The notes: generated by a model from the sequence alone, not told the origin. A stretch of 64,000 bases of DNA from Microcystis panniformis FACHB-1757 (GCF_001264245.1 NZ_CP011339.1:806001-870000); one strand, 5' to 3'. Positions 1-8,538 are shown, counted from the stretch's first letter. Translations and numbers: made by a program.

Positions 1-23
1 CCACTTCCCACTCCCCACTTCCT

Positions 24-57
24 AATTCATAATTCATAATTCATAATTCATAATTCC
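24..57. repeat. AATTCAT heptamer run
   Basis: Four direct copies of AATTCAT followed by a degenerate copy, just downstream of the minus-strand phosphoribosyltransferase gene. It is one of several unrelated 7-bp tandem repeats in this window (TTATCAG, GTCTCCT, GCAAGAG). Confidence 0.8.
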
Positions 58-717
58 CTAAACTGGAATCAAAGAACTATCGACGCTGGCTAAAAGTGTT
101 TGCACCTCCTCATCGCTGGTTTGGGAAAAATCTTCGTACCAAAGAGAAATTGATCTCAATTCGTAGGGTTTATGTAGGCAAATTACTCGATCGACTAATT
201 TTTCTAATTGATCACAGACTTCCGGTGGGGCAACAGGAACAGCAATAATAATAGCAGCGGGATTCCCAGCTTTAAGGGTCAGAATCGCCGCTTTAATCGT
301 TGCTCCCGTAGCGATCCCATCATCTACTAGAATAATCGTTTTTCCCGCCAAGACTGGAAAGGGGCGTTCACCTCGATACAAGCGATCGCGTCGCTCTAAT
401 TCGAGCATTTCTTCCTTTGCTACCCGTTCCATCATCGCCTCCGATAGGTGCAAGTCGTCAACGATACTTTCATTGATTACCCGCACCCCATTTTGACCGA
501 TCGCCCCAAAAGCTAACTCTTTGCGCTCCGGTACACCTAATTTTCGCACCAAACACAGATCTAAAGGCAAGTGTAACCTTTGGGCAATTTCAAAGGCGAT
601 CGGAACCCCACCCCGGGGCAAAGCCAAAACTAGCACCCCAGCACTATTGGTATATTCTGTCAAGTAACTAGCTAATAGTCTCCCAGCCGACCGCCGATCT
701 TTGAGCAGATAAGTCAT
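58..717 (-). CDS. Phosphoribosyltransferase family protein
   Basis: A 219-residue type I phosphoribosyltransferase-fold protein, probably cytosolic. The PRPP-binding loop is VDDGIATGAT at residues 131-140, preceded by a run of hydrophobic residues; an N-terminal ALPRGGVPIA segment (32-41) is typical of the stand-alone bacterial family whose substrate is unknown, rather than of hypoxanthine or orotate enzymes. The start ATG has a purine-rich stretch (GGAGGGAG, read on the minus strand) just upstream. It is divergent from the DUF4079 gene, with a 198-bp gap that should hold both promoters. The base or nucleotide used cannot be told from sequence. Confidence 0.9.
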   Translation of the reverse strand: MTYLLKDRRSAGRLLASYLTEYTNSAGVLVLALPRGGVPIAFEIAQRLHLPLDLCLVRKLGVPERKELAFGAIGQNGVRVINESIVDDLHLSEAMMERVAKEEMLELERRDRLYRGERPFPVLAGKTIILVDDGIATGATIKAAILTLKAGNPAAIIIAVPVAPPEVCDQLEKLVDRVICLHKPYELRSISLWYEDFSQTSDEEVQTLLASVDSSLIPV

Positions 718-915
718 AACTCCCTCCTAGGGGCTAATCCCCGTGGAGATCCCTAGTCTCCCCTGACTCTATTCTATATTTCTCCGCTCATCTCTAGCTG
801 AAATGTTAAGAAATTTAGCGAAGGCTTGACATTTTTTCGGCTAACCGCAGTTTTTCCAGTCCGGAGATCGGCTAAAATCTTAGGCAAAAGGGTTTTGTAA
901 AGTTAGGTAACAAAC

Positions 916-1401
916 ATGAATCAAAGTTTAAGTGATGCGCTAGAGCCGATCGCCGCTGCCTTTCGCAGTCTCGGAACTCCCGAACCGATCGTTCATTGGG
1001 GACATCCAGTCATGATGGGGATTGTGGTTTTAGTTATGGGTAGTTATACTGCCTATGCCGGTTGGCAAAGCCGTTTAAGCCAAGATGGGGAAGTAGTAGC
1101 CAAAAATCGGGCTGATCACCGCAAACTCGCCCCTTGGCTGTTTTTATTTATCGCTCTCGGTTACACCGGTGGTGTTTTATCCCTAGTCATGCAGAAACAT
1201 CCCATCCTCGAAAGCAGCCATTTCTGGACAGGATCGATCGCGATCGGTTTATTAGCTTTCAATGGATTATTATCCCTCACTGGCTTTGCTGGCGGGAAAA
1301 AAGAACTTTTACGGACTATTCACGCCTATATCGGCAGCATTGCCCTGATTTTACTGCTAGTTCACGGTGTTTTCGGTCTTCAGTTGGGATTATCTCTCTA
1401 G
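916..1401 (+). CDS. DUF4079 family membrane protein
   Basis: A 161-residue integral membrane protein with about four hydrophobic helices (roughly 30-50, 73-92, 104-124, 136-158). Histidines sit at or near helix ends (His27, His30, His102, His136, His150), which fits a cytochrome b561-like haem-binding arrangement, but haem binding is inference. It matches my knowledge of the cyanobacterial DUF4079 family. Upstream AAAGTTAGGTAAC gives only a weak ribosome-binding site. glnB follows after a 188-bp gap containing a hairpin. Function unknown. Confidence 0.85.
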   Translation: MNQSLSDALEPIAAAFRSLGTPEPIVHWGHPVMMGIVVLVMGSYTAYAGWQSRLSQDGEVVAKNRADHRKLAPWLFLFIALGYTGGVLSLVMQKHPILESSHFWTGSIAIGLLAFNGLLSLTGFAGGKKELLRTIHAYIGSIALILLLVHGVFGLQLGLSL

Positions 1402-1421
1402 TTGGTTTATTTATGGCTTCG

Positions 1422-1439
1422 GGTGGGCTATTTCCCACC
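1422..1439 (+). terminator. Possible weak terminator after the DUF4079 gene
   Basis: GGTGGG and CCCACC form a perfect 6-bp stem with a 6-base loop, 20 bp past the stop codon. A TTTTT run lies a few bases beyond rather than directly after, so this is a weak candidate. Confidence 0.4.
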
Positions 1440-1589
1440 TGGAAGTTTTTCACGGTGGAAGACTGTGGCCAAGGAAAATAATTGAAGAAATCATGACTTT
1501 AAGCGCTATTGTCGGGATTCTGCGTTTAGAATTAACAGTTAATTTACCAAGAAAGTAAAGTATCGTCACGCAACGAGGAGATAGATATT

Positions 1590-1928
1590 TTGAAGAAAGT
1601 AGAAGCGATTATCCGACCCTTTAAACTGGAAGAGGTGAAAATCGCCCTAGTTAATGCGGGCATTGTCGGGATGACCGTCTCCGAAGTTAGAGGTTTCGGT
1701 CGTCAGAAAGGTCAATCGGAACGTTATCGCGGTTCCGAGTACACCGTCGAATTTCTCCAAAAACTCAAGATCGAGATCGTCGTCGAAGATAAGCAAGTCG
1801 ATATGGTCGTCGATAAGCTGATTTCGGCAGCCCGTACCGGTGAAATCGGAGACGGTAAAATCTTCATCTCCCCCGTGGAACAGATCGTCCGCATCCGTAC
1901 CGGCGAAAAAGATCTCGAAGCGATTTAA
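1590..1928 (+). CDS. glnB: Nitrogen regulatory protein PII
   Basis: A 112-residue PII signal protein. It is a cytosolic trimer that senses ATP/ADP and 2-oxoglutarate and, in cyanobacteria, controls N-acetylglutamate kinase, PipX and transporters (family knowledge). The T-loop carries both Ser49, the cyanobacterial phosphorylation site, and Tyr51, the uridylylation site of other bacteria; the C-terminal signature (residues about 83-96) is intact. The start is TTG at 1590, supported by GAGGAG at 1575-1580 with 9-bp spacing and by the family's exact N-terminus MKKVEAII; no in-frame ATG fits. I see no clear NtcA box (GTA-N8-TAC) upstream. Confidence 0.97.
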   Translation: MKKVEAIIRPFKLEEVKIALVNAGIVGMTVSEVRGFGRQKGQSERYRGSEYTVEFLQKLKIEIVVEDKQVDMVVDKLISAARTGEIGDGKIFISPVEQIVRIRTGEKDLEAI

Positions 1929-2398
1929 CCTCCAAACAAGGGATGATAGTACAATGCTGTCATCCCCCCCATTGAAGGCAATTCCCATCAAGCAGTGTAA
2001 CCTAATTTGATATCGACCACCAACGACCGATTCCCCCAAACAAAAACTTTGTACCTCACCATTAAGATAAATACTATAATTGCAATCTGCTGAATATCAG
2101 TTTAAGCCTTGCTAGAAAAGAGTTTTGCGAATTTTTGGGCTAAAAAAGTACCAGAAACTTGAAGGGGTGACAAGCAGATTGAAAGTGAAACAGGGTGTGG
2201 GGGGTAGGGAAAAACCTTGAGACTTTCCCCGAAATGAAGACGAGAGAATTAAGTTAATCAATTTGAAGGGTGACAGCGAGAAGATTTTCCCAGAACCCCA
2301 CAGCCTAGACCCTGCACCCAGCCTAGACTTTAACCTCATTGTCACCCCTTCCTTCAGCCAGACTAGATATGATCATTTCCGGTGACTAAAAAAACCTC
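1929..2398. other. Gene-free stretch between glnB and the ribosomal leader
   Basis: No convincing gene. Short frames on the minus strand lack family resemblance or a good start. The stretch contains a 13-bp inverted repeat pair (2161-2173 and 2339-2351) described separately, and ends at the ribosomal promoter. Confidence 0.6.
2161..2351. repeat. 191-bp segment bounded by 13-bp inverted repeats
   Basis: GAAGGGGTGACAA at 2161-2173 is matched by its exact reverse complement at 2339-2351. A related GAAGGGTGACA lies inside near 2263, and GCCTAGAC occurs twice near 2302-2330. It looks like a small non-coding mobile element or its relic, but I cannot define a target duplication. Confidence 0.5.
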
Positions 2399-2428
2399 TT
2401 GCCTAAAAAGTCATAAATATTATATAAT
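2399..2428 (+). promoter_or_regulatory. Predicted sigma70-type promoter of the ribosomal protein operon
   Basis: TTGCCT (2399-2404), 18-bp spacer, TATAAT (2423-2428). Transcription from about 2435 would give a leader of about 310 nt before rplC. No better promoter is visible between glnB and rplC. Confidence 0.65.
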
Positions 2429-2434
2429 GTTTGA

Positions 2435-2746
2435 TCGTGGCCAAAATCGGTGTTAGGTGGTGCTAAAGGCACTGCCGAGCAGAACCGCCTTGGTCGCTCG
2501 GTCTTCGCCGGGATACTGAAGATAAACCCTTTAAGTCCCCAAGAAACAAAGACCAGCAACAATCTAGGCAGAACCAGCAACCCTGTCTAGTCCTACTTAC
2601 GAATCTAACGGGATGCCAGCTTAAATAACTCGAAAAAAGTCATTCAAGTTGGGCAGGCTGATAAAGCGGGAAAGATTTTTCCCGCTCCTATAGCCACGGC
2701 CACGTTATTTTTGATTGTCGTCTAGTAAAGATAAAGAGAACAATCC
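2435..2746 (+). promoter_or_regulatory. Structured leader of the ribosomal operon
   Basis: A 310-nt untranslated stretch. It holds a GCCGAGC/GCTCGGT stem near 2472-2502 and a strong 9-bp hairpin with a 4-nt loop at 2665-2686 (AGCGGGAAA/TTTCCCGCT). No U-run directly follows the hairpin, so it is not a plain terminator. Feedback by a ribosomal protein, as L4 does on the E. coli S10 leader, is possible but only inferred. Confidence 0.4.
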
Positions 2747-3385
2747 GTGTCTATCGGTATCCTCGGTACAAAACTGGGCATGACCCAAATCTTCGACAAC
2801 AAAACGGGAGTCGCCATTCCCGTCACCGTCGTTCAAGCCGGTCCGTGTCCCGTCACCCAAGTCAAAACTAAAAAAACCGACGGTTATGAATCCATCCAAG
2901 TGGGGTACAAAACCGTCAAAGAAAAAGCCCTCAACAAACCGCTGCTCGGTCATTTAGCCAAAGCCGGTGTCTCCCCCCTGCGGCATTTAATCGAATACCG
3001 CATCGAGGACGCATCCGCTTACACTTTAGGACAAGAAATTACCGCCGCTATCTTCCAAGAAGGCGATTTAGTCGATGTGGCTGGAACCACCATCGGACGG
3101 GGTTTCTCCGGCTATCAAAAACGCCATAACTTCAAACGCGGTAACATGACCCACGGTTCCAAAAACCACCGTCTCCCCGGTTCCACTGGTGCCGGTACTA
3201 CCCCCGGCCGCGTTTTCCCGGGTAAGAGAATGGCCGGACAATACGGATCAACCCAAGTGACCATCCGCAAACTGTCCGTGGTCAAAATCGATAGCGAACG
3301 CAACCTGATCCTGATCAAAGGAGCCGTCCCGGGTAAACCAGGAACCCTGTTAAACATCACCCCCGCCAAGAAATTTGGTAAATAG
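2747..3385 (+). CDS. rplC: 50S ribosomal protein L3
   Basis: A 212-residue L3, an early-assembly large-subunit protein near the peptidyl-transferase centre. It begins MSIGILGTKLGMTQIF and contains the central loop GRGFSGYQKRHNF and GNMTHGSKNHR, both family hallmarks. The start is GTG at 2747; no in-frame ATG suits the conserved N-terminus. As in other cyanobacteria the cluster opens with rplC, because rpsJ lies with tuf elsewhere. rplD follows after 20 bp. Confidence 0.98.
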   Translation: MSIGILGTKLGMTQIFDNKTGVAIPVTVVQAGPCPVTQVKTKKTDGYESIQVGYKTVKEKALNKPLLGHLAKAGVSPLRHLIEYRIEDASAYTLGQEITAAIFQEGDLVDVAGTTIGRGFSGYQKRHNFKRGNMTHGSKNHRLPGSTGAGTTPGRVFPGKRMAGQYGSTQVTIRKLSVVKIDSERNLILIKGAVPGKPGTLLNITPAKKFGK

Positions 3386-3405
3386 GGCAAGGAAAGATTA
3401 AAGCC

Positions 3406-4038
3406 ATGGTTAACTACACAGTCAAAAATTGGCAAGGGGAAGAAGCGGGAACAGGCACCCTGGAACTGAAAACCGCTAAACCCGAAACCGCCAAACATCT
3501 AATTCACCGCGTCGTCGTCAGCCATCTAGCGGCGGCCCGCCAAGGTAATGCCTCCACCAAAACCCGCTCGGAAGTGCGCGGCGGTGGTCGCAAACCCTGG
3601 CGGCAAAAAGGCACCGGTCGCGCCCGGGCTGGTTCGATCCGTTCTCCCCTCTGGCGTGGTGGCGGTGTCATCTTCGGACCAAAACCGAGAGATTTTGAGG
3701 TTAAGGTCAATCGCAAAGAGAAAAGATTAGCCCTGAGAACCGCTTTGATCAGCCAGTCCGATAACTTTATCGTTGTTGAAAGCTTCGCCGAACAGTTCTC
3801 CCAACCCAAAACTAAAGAACTCACCGCTGCCTTAAGTCGCTGGGGAGCCAGTCCAGAGGAAAAAATTCTGCTGATTTTGACGGAAATTCCCGAAAATGTC
3901 TATTTATCGGGACGTAATATCTGCAATCTCAAAATTATTCGCGCCGATAGTCTCAACGTCTATGATGTCATCCTAGCCGATCGAGTTATCGCCACCGCCG
4001 CAGCCCTAGCTAAAATTGAGGAGGTCTATGGTGCTTAA
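3406..4038 (+). CDS. rplD: 50S ribosomal protein L4
   Basis: A 210-residue L4, whose extended loop lines the exit tunnel. The loop motif TKTRSEVRGGGRKPWRQKGTG (about residues 50-70) and the RAGSIRSPLWRGGGVIFGPKPR segment that follows are diagnostic. In E. coli L4 also represses the S10 operon by binding its leader; whether that holds here is unknown. Its last 11 bp overlap the rplW start, which implies translational coupling. Confidence 0.98.
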   Translation: MVNYTVKNWQGEEAGTGTLELKTAKPETAKHLIHRVVVSHLAAARQGNASTKTRSEVRGGGRKPWRQKGTGRARAGSIRSPLWRGGGVIFGPKPRDFEVKVNRKEKRLALRTALISQSDNFIVVESFAEQFSQPKTKELTAALSRWGASPEEKILLILTEIPENVYLSGRNICNLKIIRADSLNVYDVILADRVIATAAALAKIEEVYGA

Positions 4039-4333
4039 AACTGAAGCCAGACAACTCGCCGATCTGATCCTAAAGCCGATCGTGACCGAGAAAGCCACCC
4101 TACTCCTAGAACAAAATAAATACGTCTTCGATGTCGCCTTGAAAGCGACTAAGCCGGAAATTCAAGCGGCGATCGAATTGCTGTTTGACGTGAAAGTAAC
4201 GAAAGTGAACACCAGCCGCCCCTCTCGTCAGAAAAAACGCGTCGGCCGTTTCCTCGGTTACAAACCCCAATACAAACGCGCGATCGTGACCCTAGCGCAA
4301 GGCGACTCGATCGCCCTCTATCCCGACGTATAA
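4028..4333 (+). CDS. rplW: 50S ribosomal protein L23
   Basis: A 101-residue L23, at the tunnel exit, where trigger factor and SRP dock. Core segments ADLILKPIVTEKAT and VTKVNTSRPSRQKKRVGR are typical. The ATG at 4028 is chosen over a frame-extending upstream codon because GAGGAG at 4019-4024 sits just before it and because the N-terminus then has normal length. It overlaps rplD by 11 bp. Confidence 0.96.
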   Translation: MVLKTEARQLADLILKPIVTEKATLLLEQNKYVFDVALKATKPEIQAAIELLFDVKVTKVNTSRPSRQKKRVGRFLGYKPQYKRAIVTLAQGDSIALYPDV

Positions 4334-4366
4334 CCACCAAGAAACCCGATAACGGAAAACTAAACT

Positions 4367-5200
4367 ATGGGTATTCGTTCTTTTAGACCCTTAACCCCCG
4401 GGACAAGGCAGGCGGCCATCTCCGACTTTAAAGAGATCACCAAAACCGAACCGGAAAAGTCCCTAACTCATCGCAAACACAGCAAACAAGGGCGTAATAA
4501 TCGCGGTGTCGTTACCAGTCGTCACCGGGGCGGCGGCCATAAACGCCTCTACCGGATTATCGATTTTCGTCGCGATAAACGGGATATTCCCGCCACAGTA
4601 GCGGCGATCGAGTACGATCCTAACCGTAACGCCCGCATTGCCCTGCTTTTCTACAAAGACGGGGAAAAACGCTACATCATCGCCCCCGCCGGTTTAGGTG
4701 TTGGTGATACCGTCATCGCCGGAGAAAACGCTCCCTTCGAGGTCGGTAATGCCCTACCCTTAAGTCGCATCCCCCTAGGGACAGAAGTTCATAACATCGA
4801 ACTCGTCCCCGGTCGCGGTGGTCAAATGGTGCGGGCTGCTGGTGGTTTCGCCCAAGTGGTAGCCAAAGAAGGCGATTACGTTACCATCCGCCTCCCCTCC
4901 AAAGAAGTACGCATGATCCGGCGTGAATGCTACGCCACCATCGGAAAAGTCGGTAACGCCGAAGCGAGAAACATCAGTCTCGGTAAAGCCGGTCGTACCC
5001 GTCACCGCGGTCAACGCCCCCATGTTCGGGGTAGCGTCATGAACCCAGTGGATCACCCGCACGGAGGTGGAGAGGGTCGCGCTCCGATCGGACGTTCCGG
5101 CCCGATGACTCCCTGGGGTAAACCCGCCCTCGGTCGCAAAACTCGCAACAAGAAAAAACGCAGTAGCGATCTGATCGTGCGCCGTCGTAACCAGGGTTAG
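4367..5200 (+). CDS. rplB: 50S ribosomal protein L2
   Basis: A 277-residue L2, required for subunit association and peptidyl-transferase activity. The conserved C-terminal motif VDHPHGGGEGRAPIGR, with the histidine important for activity in E. coli, is present, and the tail is Lys/Arg-rich. Length matches the bacterial norm of about 275. The gap to rplW is 33 bp and to rpsS 30 bp. Confidence 0.98.
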   Translation: MGIRSFRPLTPGTRQAAISDFKEITKTEPEKSLTHRKHSKQGRNNRGVVTSRHRGGGHKRLYRIIDFRRDKRDIPATVAAIEYDPNRNARIALLFYKDGEKRYIIAPAGLGVGDTVIAGENAPFEVGNALPLSRIPLGTEVHNIELVPGRGGQMVRAAGGFAQVVAKEGDYVTIRLPSKEVRMIRRECYATIGKVGNAEARNISLGKAGRTRHRGQRPHVRGSVMNPVDHPHGGGEGRAPIGRSGPMTPWGKPALGRKTRNKKKRSSDLIVRRRNQG

Positions 5201-5230
5201 AAATTATTACTTTACTTTTGACTGAAAATT

Positions 5231-5512
5231 ATGGGTCGTTCACTGAAAAAGGGGCCATTTGTCGCCGGCCACCTGATGGAAAAAATCGAAAAACTCAACG
5301 CCCAGGGCAGTAAACAAGTGATTAAAACTTGGTCCCGGGCCTCGACCATCATTCCCGATATGGTCGGTCACACGATCGCCGTTCACAACGGCAAACAGCA
5401 CGTTCCCGTCTACGTTTCCGAGCAGATGGTCGGTCATAAACTCGGTGAATTCGCTCCCACCCGCACCTTCCGCGGCCACGCCAAGAGCGACAAAAAAGCA
5501 GGACGGAAATAG
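5231..5512 (+). CDS. rpsS: 30S ribosomal protein S19
   Basis: A 93-residue S19 of the 30S head, contacting S13 and 23S rRNA. It begins MGRSLKKGPFV and contains the TWSRASTIIPDMVGHTIAVHNG core. It is followed by an unusual 128-bp gap that ends in TAACTGA-type heptamer repeats up to the rplV start. Confidence 0.97.
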   Translation: MGRSLKKGPFVAGHLMEKIEKLNAQGSKQVIKTWSRASTIIPDMVGHTIAVHNGKQHVPVYVSEQMVGHKLGEFAPTRTFRGHAKSDKKAGRK

Positions 5513-5592
5513 ATCAGCCGATACTCCCTCAGTCGTCAGCTAGATAGTGGCCTCTGAGCAAGGCCGAAGAGTCGTGACCATAAATCACCGAG

Positions 5593-5640
5593 ACTGATAA
5601 CTGATGACTGATAACTGATAACTGATAACTGATAACTGAA
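5593..5640 (+). repeat. CTGATAA heptamer repeat between rpsS and rplV
   Basis: About six tandem CTGATAA-type heptamers run directly into the rplV ATG, leaving no Shine-Dalgarno sequence. This is the reverse complement of the TTATCAG unit found elsewhere in the window. Confidence 0.9.
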
Positions 5641-6000
5641 ATGACCATCGATACCTCTAACGAAGTCAAAGCGATCGCCCGCTATATTCGGATGTCACCC
5701 CTGAAAGTCAGACGGGTACTCGATCAGATTCGCGGTCGCTCCTATCGGGAAGCCCTAATTATTCTCGAATTTATGCCCTACCGGGCCTGTGATCCGATTC
5801 TCAAAGTCCTGCGTTCCGCCGTTGCCAACGCCGAAAATAACGAAGGACTCGATCCCGCCACTTTAGTAGTTAGCCAAGCCTTTGCCGATGGCGGACCGAC
5901 CCTAAAACGGTTTCGACCCCGGGCCCAAGGCCGCGCCTACCAAATTCGCAAACCCACCTGTCATATCACCGTCGCCGTCGCTCCTAGCAACAAAGACTAA
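5641..6000 (+). CDS. rplV: 50S ribosomal protein L22
   Basis: A 119-residue L22, which lines the exit tunnel and is a site of macrolide-resistance mutations in other bacteria. AIARYIRMSPLKVRRVLDQIRG at the N-terminus and the C-terminal LKRFRPRAQGRAYQIRKPT hairpin are diagnostic. The ATG directly abuts a heptamer repeat and has no purine-rich ribosome-binding site, odd for such a highly expressed gene. rpsC follows after 23 bp. Confidence 0.97.
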   Translation: MTIDTSNEVKAIARYIRMSPLKVRRVLDQIRGRSYREALIILEFMPYRACDPILKVLRSAVANAENNEGLDPATLVVSQAFADGGPTLKRFRPRAQGRAYQIRKPTCHITVAVAPSNKD

Positions 6001-6023
6001 TCACCTTAACTAAAAAAACCACA

Positions 6024-6752
6024 ATGGGACAAAAAATCCATCCCCTCGGTTTTCGTCTCGGCGTTATCAAAGATCACAAATCCTGCTGGTATGCCGACGC
6101 GAAACGTTACCCCGAATTAGTGCAAGAAGATCGCCGCATTCGTGAATACGTCGAAAAAAACCTCGCTAATGCCGGTATCGCCGATATTCGCATCGAACGC
6201 AAGGCCGATCAAGTAGATATCTCCATCCACACCGCTCGCCCCGGGGTCGTCGTCGGTCGTGGTGGCACGGGAATCGAACAGCTGCGCCTAGGTTTACAAA
6301 AAACCCTCGGTAGCCAGCGTCAAATTCGCATTAACGTCATCGAAGTGGCTCGCGTTGATGCCGATGCCAACCTGATCGCCGAATACATCGCCCAGCAACT
6401 AGAAAGACGGGTTTCCTTCCGTCGTGTGGTTCGGCAAGCCATCCAACGGGCGCAAAGGGCCGAAGTCAAAGGGATCAAAATTCAAGTTAGCGGTCGTCTG
6501 AACGGGGCAGAAATCGCTCGGACTGAATGGGTGCGGGAAGGACGAGTTCCCCTGCATACCCTGCGGGCCGATATCGATTACTCCTATAAAACCGCCAGCA
6601 CCATCTACGGGATTCTAGGGGTGAAAGTTTGGATCTTTAAGGGCGAAATTATCCCCGGTCAAGAAGAAATTGCCGCCGCCGTTCCCGCTCAAGCACCGCG
6701 CCGTCAACAGCGTCGCCGTCAACAGTTTGAAGATCGCTCTAGTGAGGGCTGA
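6024..6752 (+). CDS. rpsC: 30S ribosomal protein S3
   Basis: A 242-residue S3, part of the mRNA entry channel. It begins MGQKIHPLGFRLGVIKDHKS; the KH domain holds the GRGGTGIEQLR nucleic-acid-binding loop, and the C-terminal domain SGRLNGAEIARTEW is intact. The tail is Gln/Arg-rich. rplP follows after 30 bp. Confidence 0.98.
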   Translation: MGQKIHPLGFRLGVIKDHKSCWYADAKRYPELVQEDRRIREYVEKNLANAGIADIRIERKADQVDISIHTARPGVVVGRGGTGIEQLRLGLQKTLGSQRQIRINVIEVARVDADANLIAEYIAQQLERRVSFRRVVRQAIQRAQRAEVKGIKIQVSGRLNGAEIARTEWVREGRVPLHTLRADIDYSYKTASTIYGILGVKVWIFKGEIIPGQEEIAAAVPAQAPRRQQRRRQQFEDRSSEG

Positions 6753-6782
6753 TCCCTAATATTTATCAGTGGTAAATAGCTC

Positions 6783-7202
6783 ATGTTAAGTCCCAAAAGA
6801 ACAAAATTCCGCAAACAACAGCGCGGACGGATGCGCGGGCTGGCCACCGGCGGAAATACGATTAATTTCGGCGATTTCGCCCTGCAAGCCACCGAACCCT
6901 GTTGGATTACTTCCCGTCAAATCGAAGCCGCCAGACGGGCAATGACTCGTTATATTCGTCGGGGTGGCAAAATCTGGATTCGCGTTTTTCCCGATAAACC
7001 CGTCACCCAACGAGCCGCAGAAACTCGGATGGGTTCCGGGAAAGGTTCCCCCGAATTCTGGGTGGCCGTGGTTAAACCGGGGTTCATTATGTTTGAAATT
7101 GCCGGGGTAGCCGAACCGGTAGCCCGGGAAGCAATGCGCCTAGCCGCCCAAAAATTACCGATTAAGACCAAATTTATCACTCGCGAGGAGGATTTTGTCT
7201 AA
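6783..7202 (+). CDS. rplP: 50S ribosomal protein L16
   Basis: A 139-residue L16, located near the A site and the A-site tRNA elbow. The N-terminus MLSPKRTKFRKQQRGRMRG and the segment RMGSGKGSPEFWVAVVKPG are family signatures. Its stop codon overlaps the rpmC start by one base (TAATG), consistent with coupling. Confidence 0.98.
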   Translation: MLSPKRTKFRKQQRGRMRGLATGGNTINFGDFALQATEPCWITSRQIEAARRAMTRYIRRGGKIWIRVFPDKPVTQRAAETRMGSGKGSPEFWVAVVKPGFIMFEIAGVAEPVAREAMRLAAQKLPIKTKFITREEDFV

Positions 7203-7420
7203 TGGCTCTGCCGAAAATCGCCGAAGTGAGGAAGATGAGCGATGACGACATCGCTGATGCTATCCTCGATGCCAAAAAGAAACTGTTTGAATTGCGTTTG
7301 CAACAGGCCACCCGCCGCTTGGAAAAAACCCACGAATTCAAACACACCCGCCACCGTCTTGGCCAATTATTGACCGTAGAACGGGAGCGCCAACTAGCCC
7401 AGTCCACCCCGGAGGCATAA
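7202..7420 (+). CDS. rpmC: 50S ribosomal protein L29
   Basis: A 72-residue, mostly helical L29, which sits beside L23 at the tunnel exit. The KKLFELRLQQATRRLEKTHEFK helix and the RHRLGQLLTVERER segment identify it. GAGGAG about 12 bp upstream, inside the end of rplP, serves as ribosome-binding site. rpsQ begins 6 bp after its stop. Confidence 0.95.
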   Translation: MALPKIAEVRKMSDDDIADAILDAKKKLFELRLQQATRRLEKTHEFKHTRHRLGQLLTVERERQLAQSTPEA

Positions 7421-7426
7421 CCCGTT

Positions 7427-7669
7427 ATGGCAGTTAAAGAAAGAGTTGGGGTAGTGGTCAGCGACAAAATGGATAAAACCGTAGTGGTAGCCATTGAAAA
7501 CCGCTCTCCTCACCCTAAATACGGCAAAATCGTCGTGAAAACCCAGAAATTTAAGGCTCACGACGAAGAAAATCAAGCCAAACAAGGCGATCGAGTTCGT
7601 ATTCGTGAAACCCGCCCCCTCAGTAAAACCAAACGTTGGCAAGTGGCGGAAATATTAACCGATAATTAA
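7427..7669 (+). CDS. rpsQ: 30S ribosomal protein S17
   Basis: An 80-residue S17, a primary 16S rRNA-binding protein with an OB fold. The sequence KERVGVVVSDKMDKTVVVAI followed by HPKYGKIVVKTQKFKAHDEEN is the family pattern. The tight 6-bp gap after rpmC supports one transcript. Confidence 0.97.
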   Translation: MAVKERVGVVVSDKMDKTVVVAIENRSPHPKYGKIVVKTQKFKAHDEENQAKQGDRVRIRETRPLSKTKRWQVAEILTDN

Positions 7670-7689
7670 ATTTCACCTAGGTAAAAACC

Positions 7690-8058
7690 GTGATTCAACA
7701 ACAAACCTACTTAAATGTCGCTGACAATAGCGGGGCGCGGAAACTGATGTGTCTGCGGGTGCTGGGAACAGGTAACTGTACCTACGGTGGCATCGGTGAC
7801 AAAATTATCGCCGTGGTTAAGGACGCTATCCCCAATATGCCCGTGAAAAAATCCGATGTGGTCACTGCGGTGATTGTGCGGACCCGTCAAACCGTCCGTC
7901 GCGATAGCGGCATGAGCATTCGTTTTGATGATAACGCCGCCGTGATTATTAATAATGACGGTAATCCCAAAGGTACTAGGGTTTTTGGTCCTGTCGCTCG
8001 GGAATTGCGCGATAAAAACTACACCAAAATTGTTTCCTTAGCCCCAGAAGTTCTCTGA
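7690..8058 (+). CDS. rplN: 50S ribosomal protein L14
   Basis: A 122-residue L14, which forms intersubunit bridge B8 and is the docking site of RsfS. It begins MIQQQTYLNVADNSGARKLMC and has length exactly typical for bacteria. The start is GTG at 7690, fixed by that conserved N-terminus. Confidence 0.97.
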   Translation: MIQQQTYLNVADNSGARKLMCLRVLGTGNCTYGGIGDKIIAVVKDAIPNMPVKKSDVVTAVIVRTRQTVRRDSGMSIRFDDNAAVIINNDGNPKGTRVFGPVARELRDKNYTKIVSLAPEVL

Positions 8059-8130
8059 TCAAAGTGAAAAGTACCAAGGCAATTGGCTGATGGCTAGTCT
8101 AAAACTTTTCACACTTTGAGGTCAAAAAAA

Positions 8131-8484
8131 ATGAGTAAGAAAAACATTCAAACCCCACCCCAAAGGCAAAAAATGCACGTTAAAAAAGGGGATGTCGTTC
8201 AAGTAATCGCTGGTTCCGATAAGGGCAAAGTGGGCGAAATTTTACGCGCTTTGCCCCAAGAAAGTACCGTGGTGGTCAAGGGAGTTAATATCCGCACCAA
8301 ACATACTAAACCCCAACAGGAAGGAGAATCGGGTCAAATCCTTACCTACGAAGCACCGATTCACAGTTCCAAAGTGATGCTTTATTCCGAGAAGAAAAAA
8401 ATCGCCAGTCGGGTGGGTTATACCTTTACCGAAGACGGTCGGAAAGTGCGGATACTGAAGAAAACTGGCGAAATTATTGATTAG
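8131..8484 (+). CDS. rplX: 50S ribosomal protein L24
   Basis: A 117-residue L24, an assembly initiator with a KOW domain (HVKKGDVVQVIAGSDKGKVGE) followed by GVNIRTKHTKP. I choose the ATG at 8131, which has GAGG at 8118-8121, over a TTG 15 bp upstream. The 72-bp gap from rplN holds nothing recognisable. Confidence 0.95.
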   Translation: MSKKNIQTPPQRQKMHVKKGDVVQVIAGSDKGKVGEILRALPQESTVVVKGVNIRTKHTKPQQEGESGQILTYEAPIHSSKVMLYSEKKKIASRVGYTFTEDGRKVRILKKTGEIID

Positions 8485-8538
8485 TTTCCCATCAATTCTA
8501 GTTCCTGACCAAGCCCAGGAAAAGTAAGCAGAAAAACT

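Noticed and set aside
2112..2580. Minus-strand frames between glnB and rplC
   Set aside because: No homology recognised, no good start sites, and they overlap the inverted-repeat segment and the predicted ribosomal promoter.
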